Shown in pieces: positions 38,255 to 47,578 of a stretch of DNA of 64,000 nt. Within the stretch, counting starts at the first letter, position 1, and each line of letters opens with the position of its first letter. This DNA comes from Methylomicrobium sp. GTDB taxonomy: Bacteria > Pseudomonadota > Gammaproteobacteria > Methylococcales > Methylomonadaceae. The notes under the pieces were generated by a model. That model was not told the origin of the DNA and searched no databases. It saw nothing but the letters and a program-made list of their open reading frames with translations. A program made the translations under genes and the position numbers. The stretch is taken from the NCBI GenBank assembly GCA_018333785.1, contig JAGXSU010000148.1, positions 17,469-81,468 of the forward strand, given 5' to 3'.

Positions 38255-38295
38255 TAAGGGTTTTTACTTATTTGGCAAATAAGTAAAAGCCCTTA
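38255..38295. promoter_or_regulatory. Long palindrome in the promoter region of the kinase-regulator operon
   Basis: TAAGGGTTTTTACTTATTT (38255-38273) and the complementary arm at 38277-38295 match at 18 of 19 positions around a GGC centre. It sits 53 bases upstream of the leftward kinase gene and 260 bases before the rightward PAS gene, in a 353-base divergent gap with no gene. An operator or a transcript hairpin are both possible. Confidence 0.55.
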
Positions 38296-38555
38296 CGTGT
38301 TTGCGCGAATATTCATTTTTGCTTATTCAGGTTAGATTATCCCCCGTCAACTTTGGGATTGACGCGTTTGATAATACTGGTTTCCGGTTTCAAATCATTT
38401 TAAGAATTTGAAAATTGAAATCAAGGCAGGCAAGGCGAGTGAAAAAATCGGCCTTGAAAATTCGAGGCAATCATGCATTAAGGCTGAGTCCAGCGGTGAT
38501 AGTCGAACTGAGGTTAAGAGCCGGTAAAACAGAAACGGCATGAAGGGGATATTCA

Positions 38556-39119
38556 ATGAAAGAAATAGTTCAATTCGATCATCCAAGAGGCAAACAGCCG
38601 GTGGTTTTGAAGAATGGCCAGGTTGTCGTGTGGGGTGAGCAGGAAATAGCCGGTCAGTCCGATCATAAATCAAAATCAAACAGTGTGCCGGAGTGTGAAA
38701 GTGTGAAGAACAATAAGGATGCATCAGGCCAACGGCCTGCTAGTTCAGTTGGAATTGGTGATATCCGGCAAGATGTCATTCATGCAGAAAACGGGGTCTT
38801 CATTTTGGATGAAAACTGTGTGATACAGCACTGTAATGGAAAAGGCAGTGAACTGTTCGGTTTTAATCCTAAAAGTTTGATCAGTCACCCTGTTGCCAAG
38901 GTGCTTCCGCATTTGGCAGATATGCCTTTGATCTGCAATGAAGAAATTAACCCGAGGTTACGGTTTCTGTCCAGAGCCGGTCATTATTTTGAAGCGGTCG
39001 GGAATGATGGGGTACATTTTAAATGCGGCTTGATATTTAATCTCAAAAAATATCAAGACAGGGATTATGTGCAACTTATTATTTGCCCTATACCTTCTGA
39101 TATCAAGCGAATACAGTAA
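38556..39119 (+). CDS. Small PAS-domain protein of unknown role
   Basis: The 187-residue protein has a variable N-terminal ~65 residues rich in polar residues and a C-terminal single PAS-like domain (about 70-180; HAENGVFILDENCVIQHCNG then SELFGFNPKSLI). There is no output domain, membrane helix or signal peptide. A GGGGA ribosome-binding site precedes ATG 38556. As a stand-alone PAS protein it may modulate a neighbouring kinase or cyclase (inference); the gene is followed by the winged-helix regulator in the same direction. Confidence 0.75.
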   Translation: MKEIVQFDHPRGKQPVVLKNGQVVVWGEQEIAGQSDHKSKSNSVPECESVKNNKDASGQRPASSVGIGDIRQDVIHAENGVFILDENCVIQHCNGKGSELFGFNPKSLISHPVAKVLPHLADMPLICNEEINPRLRFLSRAGHYFEAVGNDGVHFKCGLIFNLKKYQDRDYVQLIICPIPSDIKRIQ

Positions 39120-39240
39120 GCTTTATTCCGAATTTAATAGTGGTTATTGTTAAATATCTTTATCAATATTTATCTGATTGATAAGCCTATTTTTCAGTAA
39201 TTATTTAATTTTATTGTCAATAAGCTGCATAGTAAATATT

Positions 39241-40080
39241 ATGAAAAAAAATAACACTATAATTGTATTTGATAATGATAGATATTTTTTATCCATGTTA
39301 AAAGGTTACTGTTATGCTAATAGTTTATCGGTAACAGAGCTTGAATTAACGGTAGATAGAATCAATTTGTTAAAAGAATTAAAACCCCTGCTAATTATTA
39401 TTCCTCTCGACTTTATCAATGATGAGAATAGAGCAATAGAGCGTGATTTGTTGAGACAAATCTGTCTGGATTGCGACATTAAAGTCTGCGGCATCAATAA
39501 AAGCGGTACAGGTGTAACGAGTAGTTTATCGATGTGGGCTGATAAAATCATTGATGATCCATTGGATATCATTGATATTGATGGATGTTTTAAGGATTTA
39601 ATTCTTTTTAAAGATACTGAAGAACAAGAAAGAAGACATAGAGAAAGACGTTCTTACATTGAGAGGAGAAATATGAATTTTAATCATGATAATGGAATTA
39701 TGAAATATAATAATTTTAGTTCGGCTAATTCTCACCATGAAATTAAGCACAAATATAATGAATTTGAAATAGATTATCGTAACAAATGTGTGTTTTTGAA
39801 AGGGCAAAAAATTGACCTGACACGTAAAGAATTTGAATTGTTTGAGTTATTGGCAACCGATGTGGATAGAACATTTATGGCTGACGAAATCATCGATCAT
39901 CTGTGGCCTGAAAATAACCGTGCAACCAAGTCTGATCTTTATCAATATATGTACTTGTTAAGAAAAAAAATAGAAATAGATACTAATAATCCGCAATGGA
40001 TTATAACGGTTAAAGGTTTTGGCTATAAGTTGAATATAGGCCACCTTGAAGAAGCGCAAGAGCAAGCATTGTGCGTCTGA
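39241..40080 (+). CDS. OmpR-type winged-helix regulator with a degenerate receiver
   Basis: The 279-residue protein has an N-terminal receiver-like region (about 5-115: IIVFDNDRYF, IIIPLDFIND) where the usual acidic pocket and phosphoacceptor context are poorly kept, then a charged linker (about 120-170, EERRHRERRSYIERR-type) and an OmpR/PhoB winged-helix domain (LTRKEFELFELLATDVDRTF, WPENNRATKSDLYQYMYLLRKKIE, GFGYKL). ATG 39241 is chosen over a TTG at 39178 whose extra 21 residues look noncoding. The gene is clearly more AT-rich than its neighbours, a possible sign of transfer. Confidence 0.8.
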   Translation: MKKNNTIIVFDNDRYFLSMLKGYCYANSLSVTELELTVDRINLLKELKPLLIIIPLDFINDENRAIERDLLRQICLDCDIKVCGINKSGTGVTSSLSMWADKIIDDPLDIIDIDGCFKDLILFKDTEEQERRHRERRSYIERRNMNFNHDNGIMKYNNFSSANSHHEIKHKYNEFEIDYRNKCVFLKGQKIDLTRKEFELFELLATDVDRTFMADEIIDHLWPENNRATKSDLYQYMYLLRKKIEIDTNNPQWIITVKGFGYKLNIGHLEEAQEQALCV

Positions 40081-40220
40081 TGATTGGCATGGAAAAAGGG
40101 GTAATTGACTGTCTCCGTCACGTCGATCAGGGTTCGATTTTGATCTAGCCCAAGGTTTATGCAAGAAGGCTTGGCGGTTGCCGTTCCCCATTTTCTGAGC
40201 CAATAATGATATCGATCATA

Positions 40221-41897
40221 CTATTTGCAGACCCGATTGCGGCCTGCCGATTTTGCCCGGTAGAGCGCTTGATCTGCCAGATTTAGTAAGTCATTGATAG
40301 TTCCCTCGTGGTTTTGTAATGTGGCAACCCCGATCGAAACGCTGGCAGACAAGGGGATGAGTCCGGATTCTAAAAATATCGGGCTATCTGCAATGAAGGT
40401 TCTAAGGCGTTCTGCAACCTCAAAGGCTTTCTCTAATCCTGTTTCCGGCAACAAGACGGCAAACTCCTCTCCACCCAATCGGCCGGGGATATCGGTTTCA
40501 CGTAAGATATCCGCAAAGATACCGCCTATTTTTTGCAGCACCCGGTCGCCGACGGTATGTCCATGGTTGTCATTGACCTGTTTGAAATTATCGATATCCA
40601 GCATGAACACGGACAAGTCGCCACCGTATCTTGCGGTTCTTGCCAGTTCTGTTTCTGCCTGTTCCATAAAATGTCGGCGATTGGCTATGCCTGTTAAATA
40701 GTCAAGTTTTGCCTGCCGTTCCAGTTCGGTTTGTAAGGCCTTGCGTTCGCTGATATCTCTAACAAATCCGCAGTAATACTCCTGGCCTTCAAACAGCAGA
40801 TAATTAGCCGATATCTCTACTGAAATTTGATGGCCTTGCTGAGTCCGGTAAACAGTCTCCAAATTAATCGCGCCTTTTTCCTTGAGTGCCTGCCAATGAA
40901 AAAGCCAACTTTCAGGCGAGTAGTGCGCATCAATATCTGACACTGACAGCGTTAGCAGCTTTTCTCGGCTATAGCCTAAAAAACGGCATGAACTGTCATT
41001 GACATATTTGATCTGTCCATCTGCGCTGATCCAATATAATGAATCGGCGCAGTGATTAACCGAAAACTGGGTCAGTTGCAGCGTCATATCGGCATTCTTG
41101 CGGTGGGTTACATCATTGAAAACTACAGCAACTTCTCCGTTGGGCAATTTACAGACATAATTTTCGCGCCAGTCTGAACGGTTGTTTTCAGTTTGAATGG
41201 CCATCGTATGGGTTTCGGTCTGACCTGTTTCTGAAACACGCTTAAGCAGATCATGCAGTCCCGGTTGCGCGGAGAAGGGGAAAACGGATGACAGTTTTTG
41301 TCCGATAACATCTTCACGCTTGATGTTTTCGATGCGCTCGGCGGCTTTGTTTAAGTCGGTAATGATAAAATCATTAGCCTCATCCAAGAAGCAATACACG
41401 GCAATGCCGCTGCTCATATTTTCAAACAATGCTGTCAACCGCGCTTCGTGGTCACCCGGTATCTTATTTTCCTGAATCAATTGCGCATTGGTTTGTATAA
41501 GCCTGATGGCGCGCTCATTTATGCATTGACTGAGTCCGTTCTTGAGATTTTCGAGTTCATCAGGTGATTGTTTAAAGAATGGCTCATAAGTATTGTTAGC
41601 CAGTATTTGCATCAGTTGATTGTAAATTTGCAGTATCGGCTCGAGCTGCACTTTTGAAACGGTCGGTATTGCCGTCAGTTCCAGCAAGCTGTTAATGCAG
41701 TGGCTAATGGCATTAACTTCGCGCATCAGCAGGCAAGCTATTGGCTGCGTTTTGGAAGTTACACAGTGGGAACATTTTTTTGTATTGATGCTGATTAACT
41801 TGTTAATGCTGTTCTGTGGCTCGGATGGGGTGTTGTCCCTGCTGCCATTGTCACTTATCAAGTGGGGCAAGCCGATAGTTCGGCTTAGCGTGTTCAT
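40221..41897 (-). CDS. PAS-GGDEF diguanylate cyclase
   Basis: The 558-residue protein has a helical N-terminus (about 1-140), two PAS domains (about 145-265 and 270-390, the second with PAC motif YYCGFVRDISERK) and a C-terminal GGDEF domain with active-site GGEEF at 475-479. The intact signature predicts cyclic-di-GMP synthesis. No EAL domain or membrane helix is seen. It is a single leftward gene and convergent with the winged-helix regulator gene. Confidence 0.92.
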   Translation of the reverse strand: MNTLSRTIGLPHLISDNGSRDNTPSEPQNSINKLISINTKKCSHCVTSKTQPIACLLMREVNAISHCINSLLELTAIPTVSKVQLEPILQIYNQLMQILANNTYEPFFKQSPDELENLKNGLSQCINERAIRLIQTNAQLIQENKIPGDHEARLTALFENMSSGIAVYCFLDEANDFIITDLNKAAERIENIKREDVIGQKLSSVFPFSAQPGLHDLLKRVSETGQTETHTMAIQTENNRSDWRENYVCKLPNGEVAVVFNDVTHRKNADMTLQLTQFSVNHCADSLYWISADGQIKYVNDSSCRFLGYSREKLLTLSVSDIDAHYSPESWLFHWQALKEKGAINLETVYRTQQGHQISVEISANYLLFEGQEYYCGFVRDISERKALQTELERQAKLDYLTGIANRRHFMEQAETELARTARYGGDLSVFMLDIDNFKQVNDNHGHTVGDRVLQKIGGIFADILRETDIPGRLGGEEFAVLLPETGLEKAFEVAERLRTFIADSPIFLESGLIPLSASVSIGVATLQNHEGTINDLLNLADQALYRAKSAGRNRVCK

Positions 41898-42515
41898 TTT
41901 GATTCACACAGCCGGAATGACACGCTCATCCCCATTGCTTTGGGCAAGGTGTGTTGAGAGTAAGCGTTTCTCTTCATGTTGCCTGATGGTTGCTTCATCG
42001 TGATTCCGGAAAGATCATTTTGGATTTTAATCGGCTGTTACATCTGATTGGGCTGGAAATGATTGATGTCCCGTTTCCTGGAGAATCAGCTTATAGTTAT
42101 GATTTAAGTTTGTTTGATTCTGTGTTGAATTGCCATAAAAGCGACATCAAATTTTGATCAATAAACTAAAGAGTCCGGTTTTGTAAGCGGGGCTAGCAAA
42201 AAAAATCAGTGGCCGATCCGTACTGTTACCAATCTACACGTCATTGTCTATTTGATGAATCCTGAATCGGGTATTGCGAAGGGGGGTTAAAAATAGCAAA
42301 AAATATACTTAAAACAATGGCATAAGAGTGTTTTTACGATTTATTAAAGTGGTTTATAGGTAAAATTTCTGAATAAAAAAGGTGGATTTCGTGATAAACT
42401 TCTAAAAAAATTTTAGATGTTAAGGCTTGGAAAAGGGATGTGGGTTTATTCATCAAAGGAAAGATGAAATATTGCAAAATAATGACGCGGAAAAATGAAG
42501 AGAGCTAAAAATTAA
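41898..42515. other. 618-base intergenic stretch with no certain gene
   Basis: This separates the diguanylate cyclase gene start from the tRNA gene 3' end. A plus-strand frame from TTG 41990 to 42159 (about 55 codons) reads somewhat like coding sequence (FNRLLHLIGLEMIDVPFPGE) but lacks a ribosome-binding site and a known family; it could be a gene remnant. From 42160 on the sequence is AT-rich and without recognisable structure. Confidence 0.4.
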
Positions 42516-42602
42516 TGGTGCCGAGGAGAGGACTTGAACCTCCACGCCCTTTCGAGCACTAGCACCTGAAGCTAGCGTGTCTACCAATTTCACCACCTCG
42601 GC
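42516..42602 (-). tRNA. tRNA-Leu (anticodon CAG)
   Basis: Read on the minus strand the gene starts GCCGAGG and ends CCTCGGC-A-CCA, so the acceptor stem pairs fully and CCA is encoded. The D-arm (GGTAGACAC), anticodon stem CTAGC/GCTAG with loop TTCAGGT (anticodon CAG), a class II variable arm and TTCAAGTC T-loop are all present in 87 bases. It decodes CUG. Confidence 0.97.
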
Positions 42603-42635
42603 AAGAGGTTTGCTGTAACAGCGAAGTGAGCGCGC

Positions 42636-42664
42636 ACTATACGGACAACATTATTATTTGTCAA
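42636..42664 (-). promoter_or_regulatory. Sigma-70 promoter of tRNA-Leu
   Basis: On the minus strand TTGACA (42659-42664) and TATAGT (42636-42641) are spaced by exactly 17 bases, and a GC-rich discriminator (GCGCGC) follows, as in stringently controlled tRNA promoters. The tRNA starts about 33 bases downstream of the -10. Confidence 0.85.
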
Positions 42665-42764
42665 GCGCATCGAACGTCATTTCATTTTTATAATTGCGAT
42701 GAGATTGTTAAAATGGCGTTCTATCAAGTTACTTTCTTTTTTAATCATGAATCTTTAGGAACAC

Positions 42765-45008
42765 ATGACATTGAAGTCCAAAAATAAAAAAACTACGTTT
42801 AAAGCGTCCAAAGACCCATACGCGGCAAGAGAAGCAGCCAAGTATGAAAATCCAATACCCAGTCGTGAGCTGATACTTGAGTTAATCGGAACGATTGGCA
42901 AACCCTTATCGCGTGAAGAAATTTCTGCAGAGTTCGATCTCGCCGATGAGGAGCAAGTTGAAGCGCTTCGACGACGACTCAGAGCGATGGAGCGCGATGG
43001 TCAGCTGATGTTCAACCGTCGGCAAAAATACTTTCTGGTCGACGGAAAAGATTTAATTGCCGGACGCATTCTGGGCCATTCCGATGGTTTCGGTTTTTTA
43101 AGGCCGGATGATGGCTCGCCCGATTTATTTTTATCACCCAAAGAAATGCGGTCATTGATGCATAATGACAGAGCCTTGGTGAGAGTTTCCGGTCTTGACA
43201 GAAAAGGCCGAAAAGAAGGGACTCTGGTTGAAGTGCTTGAGAGAAACACCAAGCAGGTCGTAGGCCGCTTTTTTCATGAACGCGGCGTTAGCTATGTGGT
43301 CCCTGAAAATAAAAATATCGCGCAGGATGTCTTGATCCCGCACACCGAAATCGGGGCTGCCGAGAAAGGTCAGATCGTTGTCGTTGACATTATCGAGCAA
43401 CCGTCGAGAAGCCGTCAGCCCATCGGAAAAGTGGTTGAAATACTGGGGCGCCATTTAGCGCCGGGTATGGAAATCGAGATGGCGGTGCGTTCTCATGAAT
43501 TACCTTATCTCTGGCCGGATGCATTATTAAAGGAAATCGAGTCGCTCAGCGACCAGGTGCCTGAGTCGGCCAAAGCCAATCGAGTCGATCTGAGAGCCTT
43601 GCCGCTGGTCACTATTGATGGCGAAGACGCCAGAGATTTTGATGATGCCGTGTTTGTCCGCAAAACCAAAAACGGCTGGAAACTGTGGGTAGCGATTGCC
43701 GATGTTTCCTACTACGTCCAAATCAACAGTGAATTAGATCAGGAAGCGAAAAACCGCAGTACGTCGGTTTATTTTCCTGAAAAAGTCATTCCCATGTTGC
43801 CGGAGATATTATCTAACGGCTTATGCTCTCTGAATCCTGACGTTGACCGTCTTTGCATGGTCTGTGAACTGGTTATCAACGCTGACGGTAATGTGTTGAG
43901 ATCCAGTTTTTATGAGGCGGTAATGCGCTCTCATGCCAGATTAACCTACACCGAAGTGGCTCAAATTCTCGTTGAGGATAATCAGGCGCTGAAGAAGAAA
44001 TATAAACCGTTGGTGCCTCATTTAAATGAAACCTACTCGCTCTTCAAGGCTATGCGTCAAAGAAGAGAGGAGAGGGGGGCAATGGATTTTGACACCCAGG
44101 AAACCAGAATCCTGTTTGGCGCCGAAAGAAAAATTGAAAAAATCGTTCCCGTCGTCCGAAATGATGCGCATAAGCTGATCGAGGAGTTCATGATAACTGC
44201 CAACATGGCTGCGGCGCGGTTTTTAAACAGAAAAAAAATCCCAAAATTACTGAGAATTCATGAGGGACCCGGCCCCGAAAAGTTGCTGGCGTTAAAAACT
44301 TTTCTCGGAGAGTTGGGGCTTCACCTGTCAGGAGAAGCGCAACCGACACCTTTGGATTACATGAAATTGCTGGAGTCTGTCAAAGACAGGCCGGATGCGC
44401 ATTTGATCCAGACAGTTTTGCTTCGCTCCATGTCTCAAGCCGTTTACAGCCCGGAACTTAAAGGCCATTTCGGTTTGGCTCTGGATGCGTATGCGCATTT
44501 TACTTCGCCGATACGCCGTTATCCCGATCTGTTGGTTCACCGAGCGATCAAACATGCGTTGCAGAATAAACCGCCTGAAAGTTTTTTCTATGGCATTTCG
44601 GATATGGTTGCGTTGGGTGAGCACTGTTCCTCGAGCGAACGCAGGGCCGATGAAGCGACGCGTGATGTGGTCAATTGGCTGAAATGCGAATACATGATGG
44701 ATAAAGTCGGTGACGTGTTTCCGGGTATCATATCGGCCGTAACTTCATTCGGGTTTTTCGTTGAATTGGTTGATATCTATGTTGAAGGCTTGGTGCATGT
44801 ATCCAATCTGGCGCAGGATTTTTTCAAATTCGACCCTTCCAGTCATCAATTGATAGGCGAACGGACTGGCATGCGCTATCGGCTGGGTGATTCTGTCCAG
44901 GTCAAGGTTGTCAGAGTCGATCTGGACGAAAAGAAAATTGATTTCGAGCTTTTTAAAAAAACCGGATCAGCAGCGATTAAAAACAAAAGGAAACGGCGCT
45001 CCAAGTGA
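42765..45008 (+). CDS. rnr: Ribonuclease R
   Basis: RNase R is a 3'-5' exoribonuclease that degrades structured RNA and helps RNA quality control. The 747-residue protein has an N-terminal winged-helix part, cold-shock OB folds (about 85-230), the RNB catalytic domain with DGEDARDFDDAV (about 285-296) and a C-terminal S1 domain (GIISAVTSFGFFVELVDIYVEGLVHVSNL spread over about 650-680) followed by a basic tail. Length is slightly short of the E. coli enzyme. Its stop overlaps the rlmB start, as in many gammaproteobacteria. Confidence 0.96.
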   Translation: MTLKSKNKKTTFKASKDPYAAREAAKYENPIPSRELILELIGTIGKPLSREEISAEFDLADEEQVEALRRRLRAMERDGQLMFNRRQKYFLVDGKDLIAGRILGHSDGFGFLRPDDGSPDLFLSPKEMRSLMHNDRALVRVSGLDRKGRKEGTLVEVLERNTKQVVGRFFHERGVSYVVPENKNIAQDVLIPHTEIGAAEKGQIVVVDIIEQPSRSRQPIGKVVEILGRHLAPGMEIEMAVRSHELPYLWPDALLKEIESLSDQVPESAKANRVDLRALPLVTIDGEDARDFDDAVFVRKTKNGWKLWVAIADVSYYVQINSELDQEAKNRSTSVYFPEKVIPMLPEILSNGLCSLNPDVDRLCMVCELVINADGNVLRSSFYEAVMRSHARLTYTEVAQILVEDNQALKKKYKPLVPHLNETYSLFKAMRQRREERGAMDFDTQETRILFGAERKIEKIVPVVRNDAHKLIEEFMITANMAAARFLNRKKIPKLLRIHEGPGPEKLLALKTFLGELGLHLSGEAQPTPLDYMKLLESVKDRPDAHLIQTVLLRSMSQAVYSPELKGHFGLALDAYAHFTSPIRRYPDLLVHRAIKHALQNKPPESFFYGISDMVALGEHCSSSERRADEATRDVVNWLKCEYMMDKVGDVFPGIISAVTSFGFFVELVDIYVEGLVHVSNLAQDFFKFDPSSHQLIGERTGMRYRLGDSVQVKVVRVDLDEKKIDFELFKKTGSAAIKNKRKRRSK

Positions 45009-45745
45009 AATTAACAAAAATATACGGACTCCATTCGGCTCAGGCGGCTCTTGATTATTCAGCGGAAAATATTTTACAGGTGTGGGTGGACAGTCACCGG
45101 CAAGATAAACGTTTATCCGAAATCATCAAACAACTGGGCGACTTGGGCTTAAATACTGAAAAAGCGGATCGTAAAAAACTGGATCGATTAGCCGGCGGCA
45201 CTAATCATCAGGGCATTGTGATAGAAATTGAGATGCCGGCTGCTAAATCCGAAGATGAATTGAAATCCGACCTGCTGAACATTTCGACGCTCCCTCTTTT
45301 TCTGGTGTTGGATAATGTGCAGGACCCGCATAATCTGGGCGCTTGCTTACGCACGGCCGATGCTACAGGCGTAAATGGCGTCATTATCACTAAAGATAAC
45401 GCGACAGGGATTACCCCTACTGTATGTAAAGTGGCCAGTGGTGCGGCTGAAACGGTGCCTGTTTATCAGATTACCAATTTGGCCAGAACACTTCGCTGGC
45501 TTAAAGATCAAGGACTTTGGATTTTGGGTGCGGCAGGGGATGGCGACCAAACGATTTATCAAGCTGATTTAAAAGTCCCCATGGCCCTGGTTATTGGCGC
45601 TGAAGGTAAAGGTCTTAGGCGGTTGACCCGGGAAGAATGCGATATGCTGGTTAAGTTGCCGATGTTGGGCAAGATTGAAAGTTTGAATCTTTCGGTGGCG
45701 ACCGGCGTGTTTCTCTACGAAGTGGTCAGACAAAGAATGATTTAA
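45005..45745 (+). CDS. rlmB: 23S rRNA (guanosine-2'-O)-methyltransferase RlmB
   Basis: RlmB uses S-adenosylmethionine to methylate G2251 in the peptidyl-transferase region of 23S rRNA. The 246-residue protein has the substrate-binding N-terminal domain (KIYGLHSAQAALDYS) and a SPOUT knotted domain with LDNVQDPHNLGACLRTADA, VIGAEGKGL and LPMLGKIESLNLSVATG motifs. The start GTG 45005 overlaps the rnr stop (GTGA), so translation is coupled. Confidence 0.96.
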   Translation: MKLTKIYGLHSAQAALDYSAENILQVWVDSHRQDKRLSEIIKQLGDLGLNTEKADRKKLDRLAGGTNHQGIVIEIEMPAAKSEDELKSDLLNISTLPLFLVLDNVQDPHNLGACLRTADATGVNGVIITKDNATGITPTVCKVASGAAETVPVYQITNLARTLRWLKDQGLWILGAAGDGDQTIYQADLKVPMALVIGAEGKGLRRLTREECDMLVKLPMLGKIESLNLSVATGVFLYEVVRQRMI

Positions 45746-45787
45746 CTAAAGTGATTATTACTTCATTCTTTGTTCAATCAAGTCATT

Positions 45788-45973
45788 TTACTTGTTGTAA
45801 ATTTTCAGTTTAATTGTCCTGGTTTGCTGGTTTTGCCAGTTAATTTCGTAGGCTTCTGCTTGCATCATCTGGCACCATGGACAAACCGGATTTGCCTCAC
45901 TCGCGATTTCCTCTTGTGTGTCAAGGTCGTCTCCGCATCTTGAGCAACAGGTGTAATGAGCGATCTTTTTCAT
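45788..45973 (-). CDS. Small zinc-ribbon-like protein
   Basis: This 61-residue protein has two Cys pairs, CSRCGDD (10-13 region) and CPWC (31-34), spaced as in a zinc ribbon, so it probably binds one zinc. A GGAAGTG ribosome-binding site lies upstream of the start. It is convergent with rlmB and stands alone. Function is unknown; similar small ribbons act as nucleic-acid or protein adaptors. Confidence 0.65.
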   Translation of the reverse strand: MKKIAHYTCCSRCGDDLDTQEEIASEANPVCPWCQMMQAEAYEINWQNQQTRTIKLKIYNK

Positions 45974-46270
45974 GACACTTCCTTACTGTTTATAGAACGG
46001 CTCACAGGTTAACCCGGATTTTCAATAAAAAATGTGAGCAATTCACTTTTTGCCATTTTTTATCATTCAAATTTTAATGATCTTGCCATAAAAAGACCTG
46101 TCAGCTTGAGGCGTCGGTTATTTTTGCTATTAATCCTCTGGATATTTAAATTCCTGTTTTTAATAGGCACCTGTTGGAAAGGTTCATTTAAGTTGTTCAT
46201 TAACTGAAGTTTCCCAGTTTTTATACGGTTGTCCAGAGTTGTTGGAGAGCTTTTTTTGCATTAATAGTTA

Positions 46271-46304
46271 CCGTCATTCCGGCAATCCCTGCCGGGATGA
46301 CGCC
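46271..46304. repeat. REP-like hairpin
   Basis: CCGTCATTCCGGCA and TGCCGGGATGACGCC fold over a short loop (one C-C mismatch region). It shares the theme of the repeats at 351-481 and in MITE-like elements A and B. The surrounding gap (45974-46598, 625 bases) otherwise shows no gene; it must hold the carbonic anhydrase promoter. Confidence 0.7.
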
Positions 46305-46598
46305 TCAGCCTTTACGCGACAGTGCTTTATTAAATAGGTTTGCCACCGTTTATACAGACTCTATAGATTTGCCCTGCAGTTCAAGCAGAATGGCAGTTCT
46401 TTTTTGAAATTAGTGGAAAACTTCAGTTCATTAATACAATGGTCTGCAAATAAAGTGTCGAATAAATACCACATTTCAGTTAATCTAACCATCGATCGCT
46501 TTGTTTGTATTTGTTTCATGACAGATTATTGATAAGTACAACTTAAAGAATTAGTCTGAACCATCTGTATTATCAAGGCTTGGCACGAAGGAGCCATT

Positions 46599-47243
46599 AT
46601 GAAATCGTTTGAAAAACTCCTGGCGGAAAATAAAGCTTGGGCGACTGAAGTCAAGACGGAAGATCCTGGTTTTTTTATTAACTTAGCCAAAGAACAAAAA
46701 CCGGAATTTTTATGGATTGGATGTTCTGATAGTCGCGTTCCCGCAGAAATCATTGTAAAAGCAGCGCCTGGTGAGATTTTTATTCATAGGAACATCGCCA
46801 ATCAGATAGTTTCAACCGATTTTAATTGTCTCAGTGTCTTGCAGTATGCGATCAATGTTCTGGAAGTTAAGCATATTATCGTTTGCGGCCATTATAATTG
46901 CGGTGGTATTAAAGCGGCTTTAAACAGGCAGCATCCGGAATTAATGATTACCAATAAATGGCTGCTTCATATCAAGGATATTTACCGCCTGCATAGAGAT
47001 GAAGTCGATGCTTTGACGACTGAAGAACAACGTGTTAACAGGTTGGTAGAGTTAAATATCGTTGAACAGATCTATACGCTGGCTTACACCTCTATCGTGC
47101 AAAAATCCTGGCACGAGCACAAACGTCCGATTTTGCATGGATGGGTATACGGATTAGCGGATGGTTTGCTCAATCCATTGGTAACGCTGTATCCTGATTT
47201 CGAGGTTGATAATATTTATAAATACGATTTTAAAGCCACTTGA
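46599..47243 (+). CDS. can: Beta-class carbonic anhydrase
   Basis: The enzyme interconverts CO2 and bicarbonate in the cytoplasm, useful for carboxylation and CO2 handling in a C1-using cell. In the 214-residue protein the zinc ligands are visible as Cys42 and Asp44 in GCSDSRVPAE, and His98 and Cys101 in CGHYNCGG; Arg46 completes the Asp-Arg dyad. Length is close to E. coli Can. It has an AAGGAG ribosome-binding site and is a single gene followed by a family 1 hairpin repeat. Confidence 0.95.
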   Translation: MKSFEKLLAENKAWATEVKTEDPGFFINLAKEQKPEFLWIGCSDSRVPAEIIVKAAPGEIFIHRNIANQIVSTDFNCLSVLQYAINVLEVKHIIVCGHYNCGGIKAALNRQHPELMITNKWLLHIKDIYRLHRDEVDALTTEEQRVNRLVELNIVEQIYTLAYTSIVQKSWHEHKRPILHGWVYGLADGLLNPLVTLYPDFEVDNIYKYDFKAT

Positions 47244-47312
47244 TCTTCAAGTGCCAACCAATGGAGATTGGGCGGTTTATTTGACTTATCTGCTTTCCCT
47301 CGATTTCAGCGG

Positions 47313-47411
47313 GAGTAAGTTGGTTGATTGAAAGGGCTCTTTGCAACAGGGGTGCTGCAAAGAGCTAAAAGGATGGTTTGATACGCCCCTTGAAATAAAG
47401 CATCTATAACC
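47313..47411. repeat. Hairpin repeat family 1, copy 3 (inverted, after carbonic anhydrase)
   Basis: Reverse-complemented, this resembles copies 1 and 2 along their length (GGTTGATTGAAAGGGCTCT ... CCTTGAAATAAAGCATCTAT). Its central inverted repeat is perfect: GCTCTTTGCA (47336-47345) with TGCAAAGAGC (47356-47365). It lies 70 bases after the can stop codon in a 335-base gap that holds no other recognised feature. Confidence 0.65.
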
Positions 47412-47578
47412 AACGTAGATCTAAATTCGGCATCGGAGCCCGGTCAAAGGATGCCGTAAATATTTCCATGTAGTCAAAGTCTTTGCCGAACAACCGGTTA
47501 CCTTCTTAGGCACTGCCGAAATTTGAAGTGCAAAAGGTATACATCCCAAAAAAGGAAGTGGTTAGCGGGCTTTAAATC

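Noticed and set aside
41695..42003. Plus-strand frame overlapping the start of the diguanylate cyclase gene
   Set aside because: Most of it is antisense to the cyclase N-terminus; the hydrophobic look comes from the opposite-strand codons.
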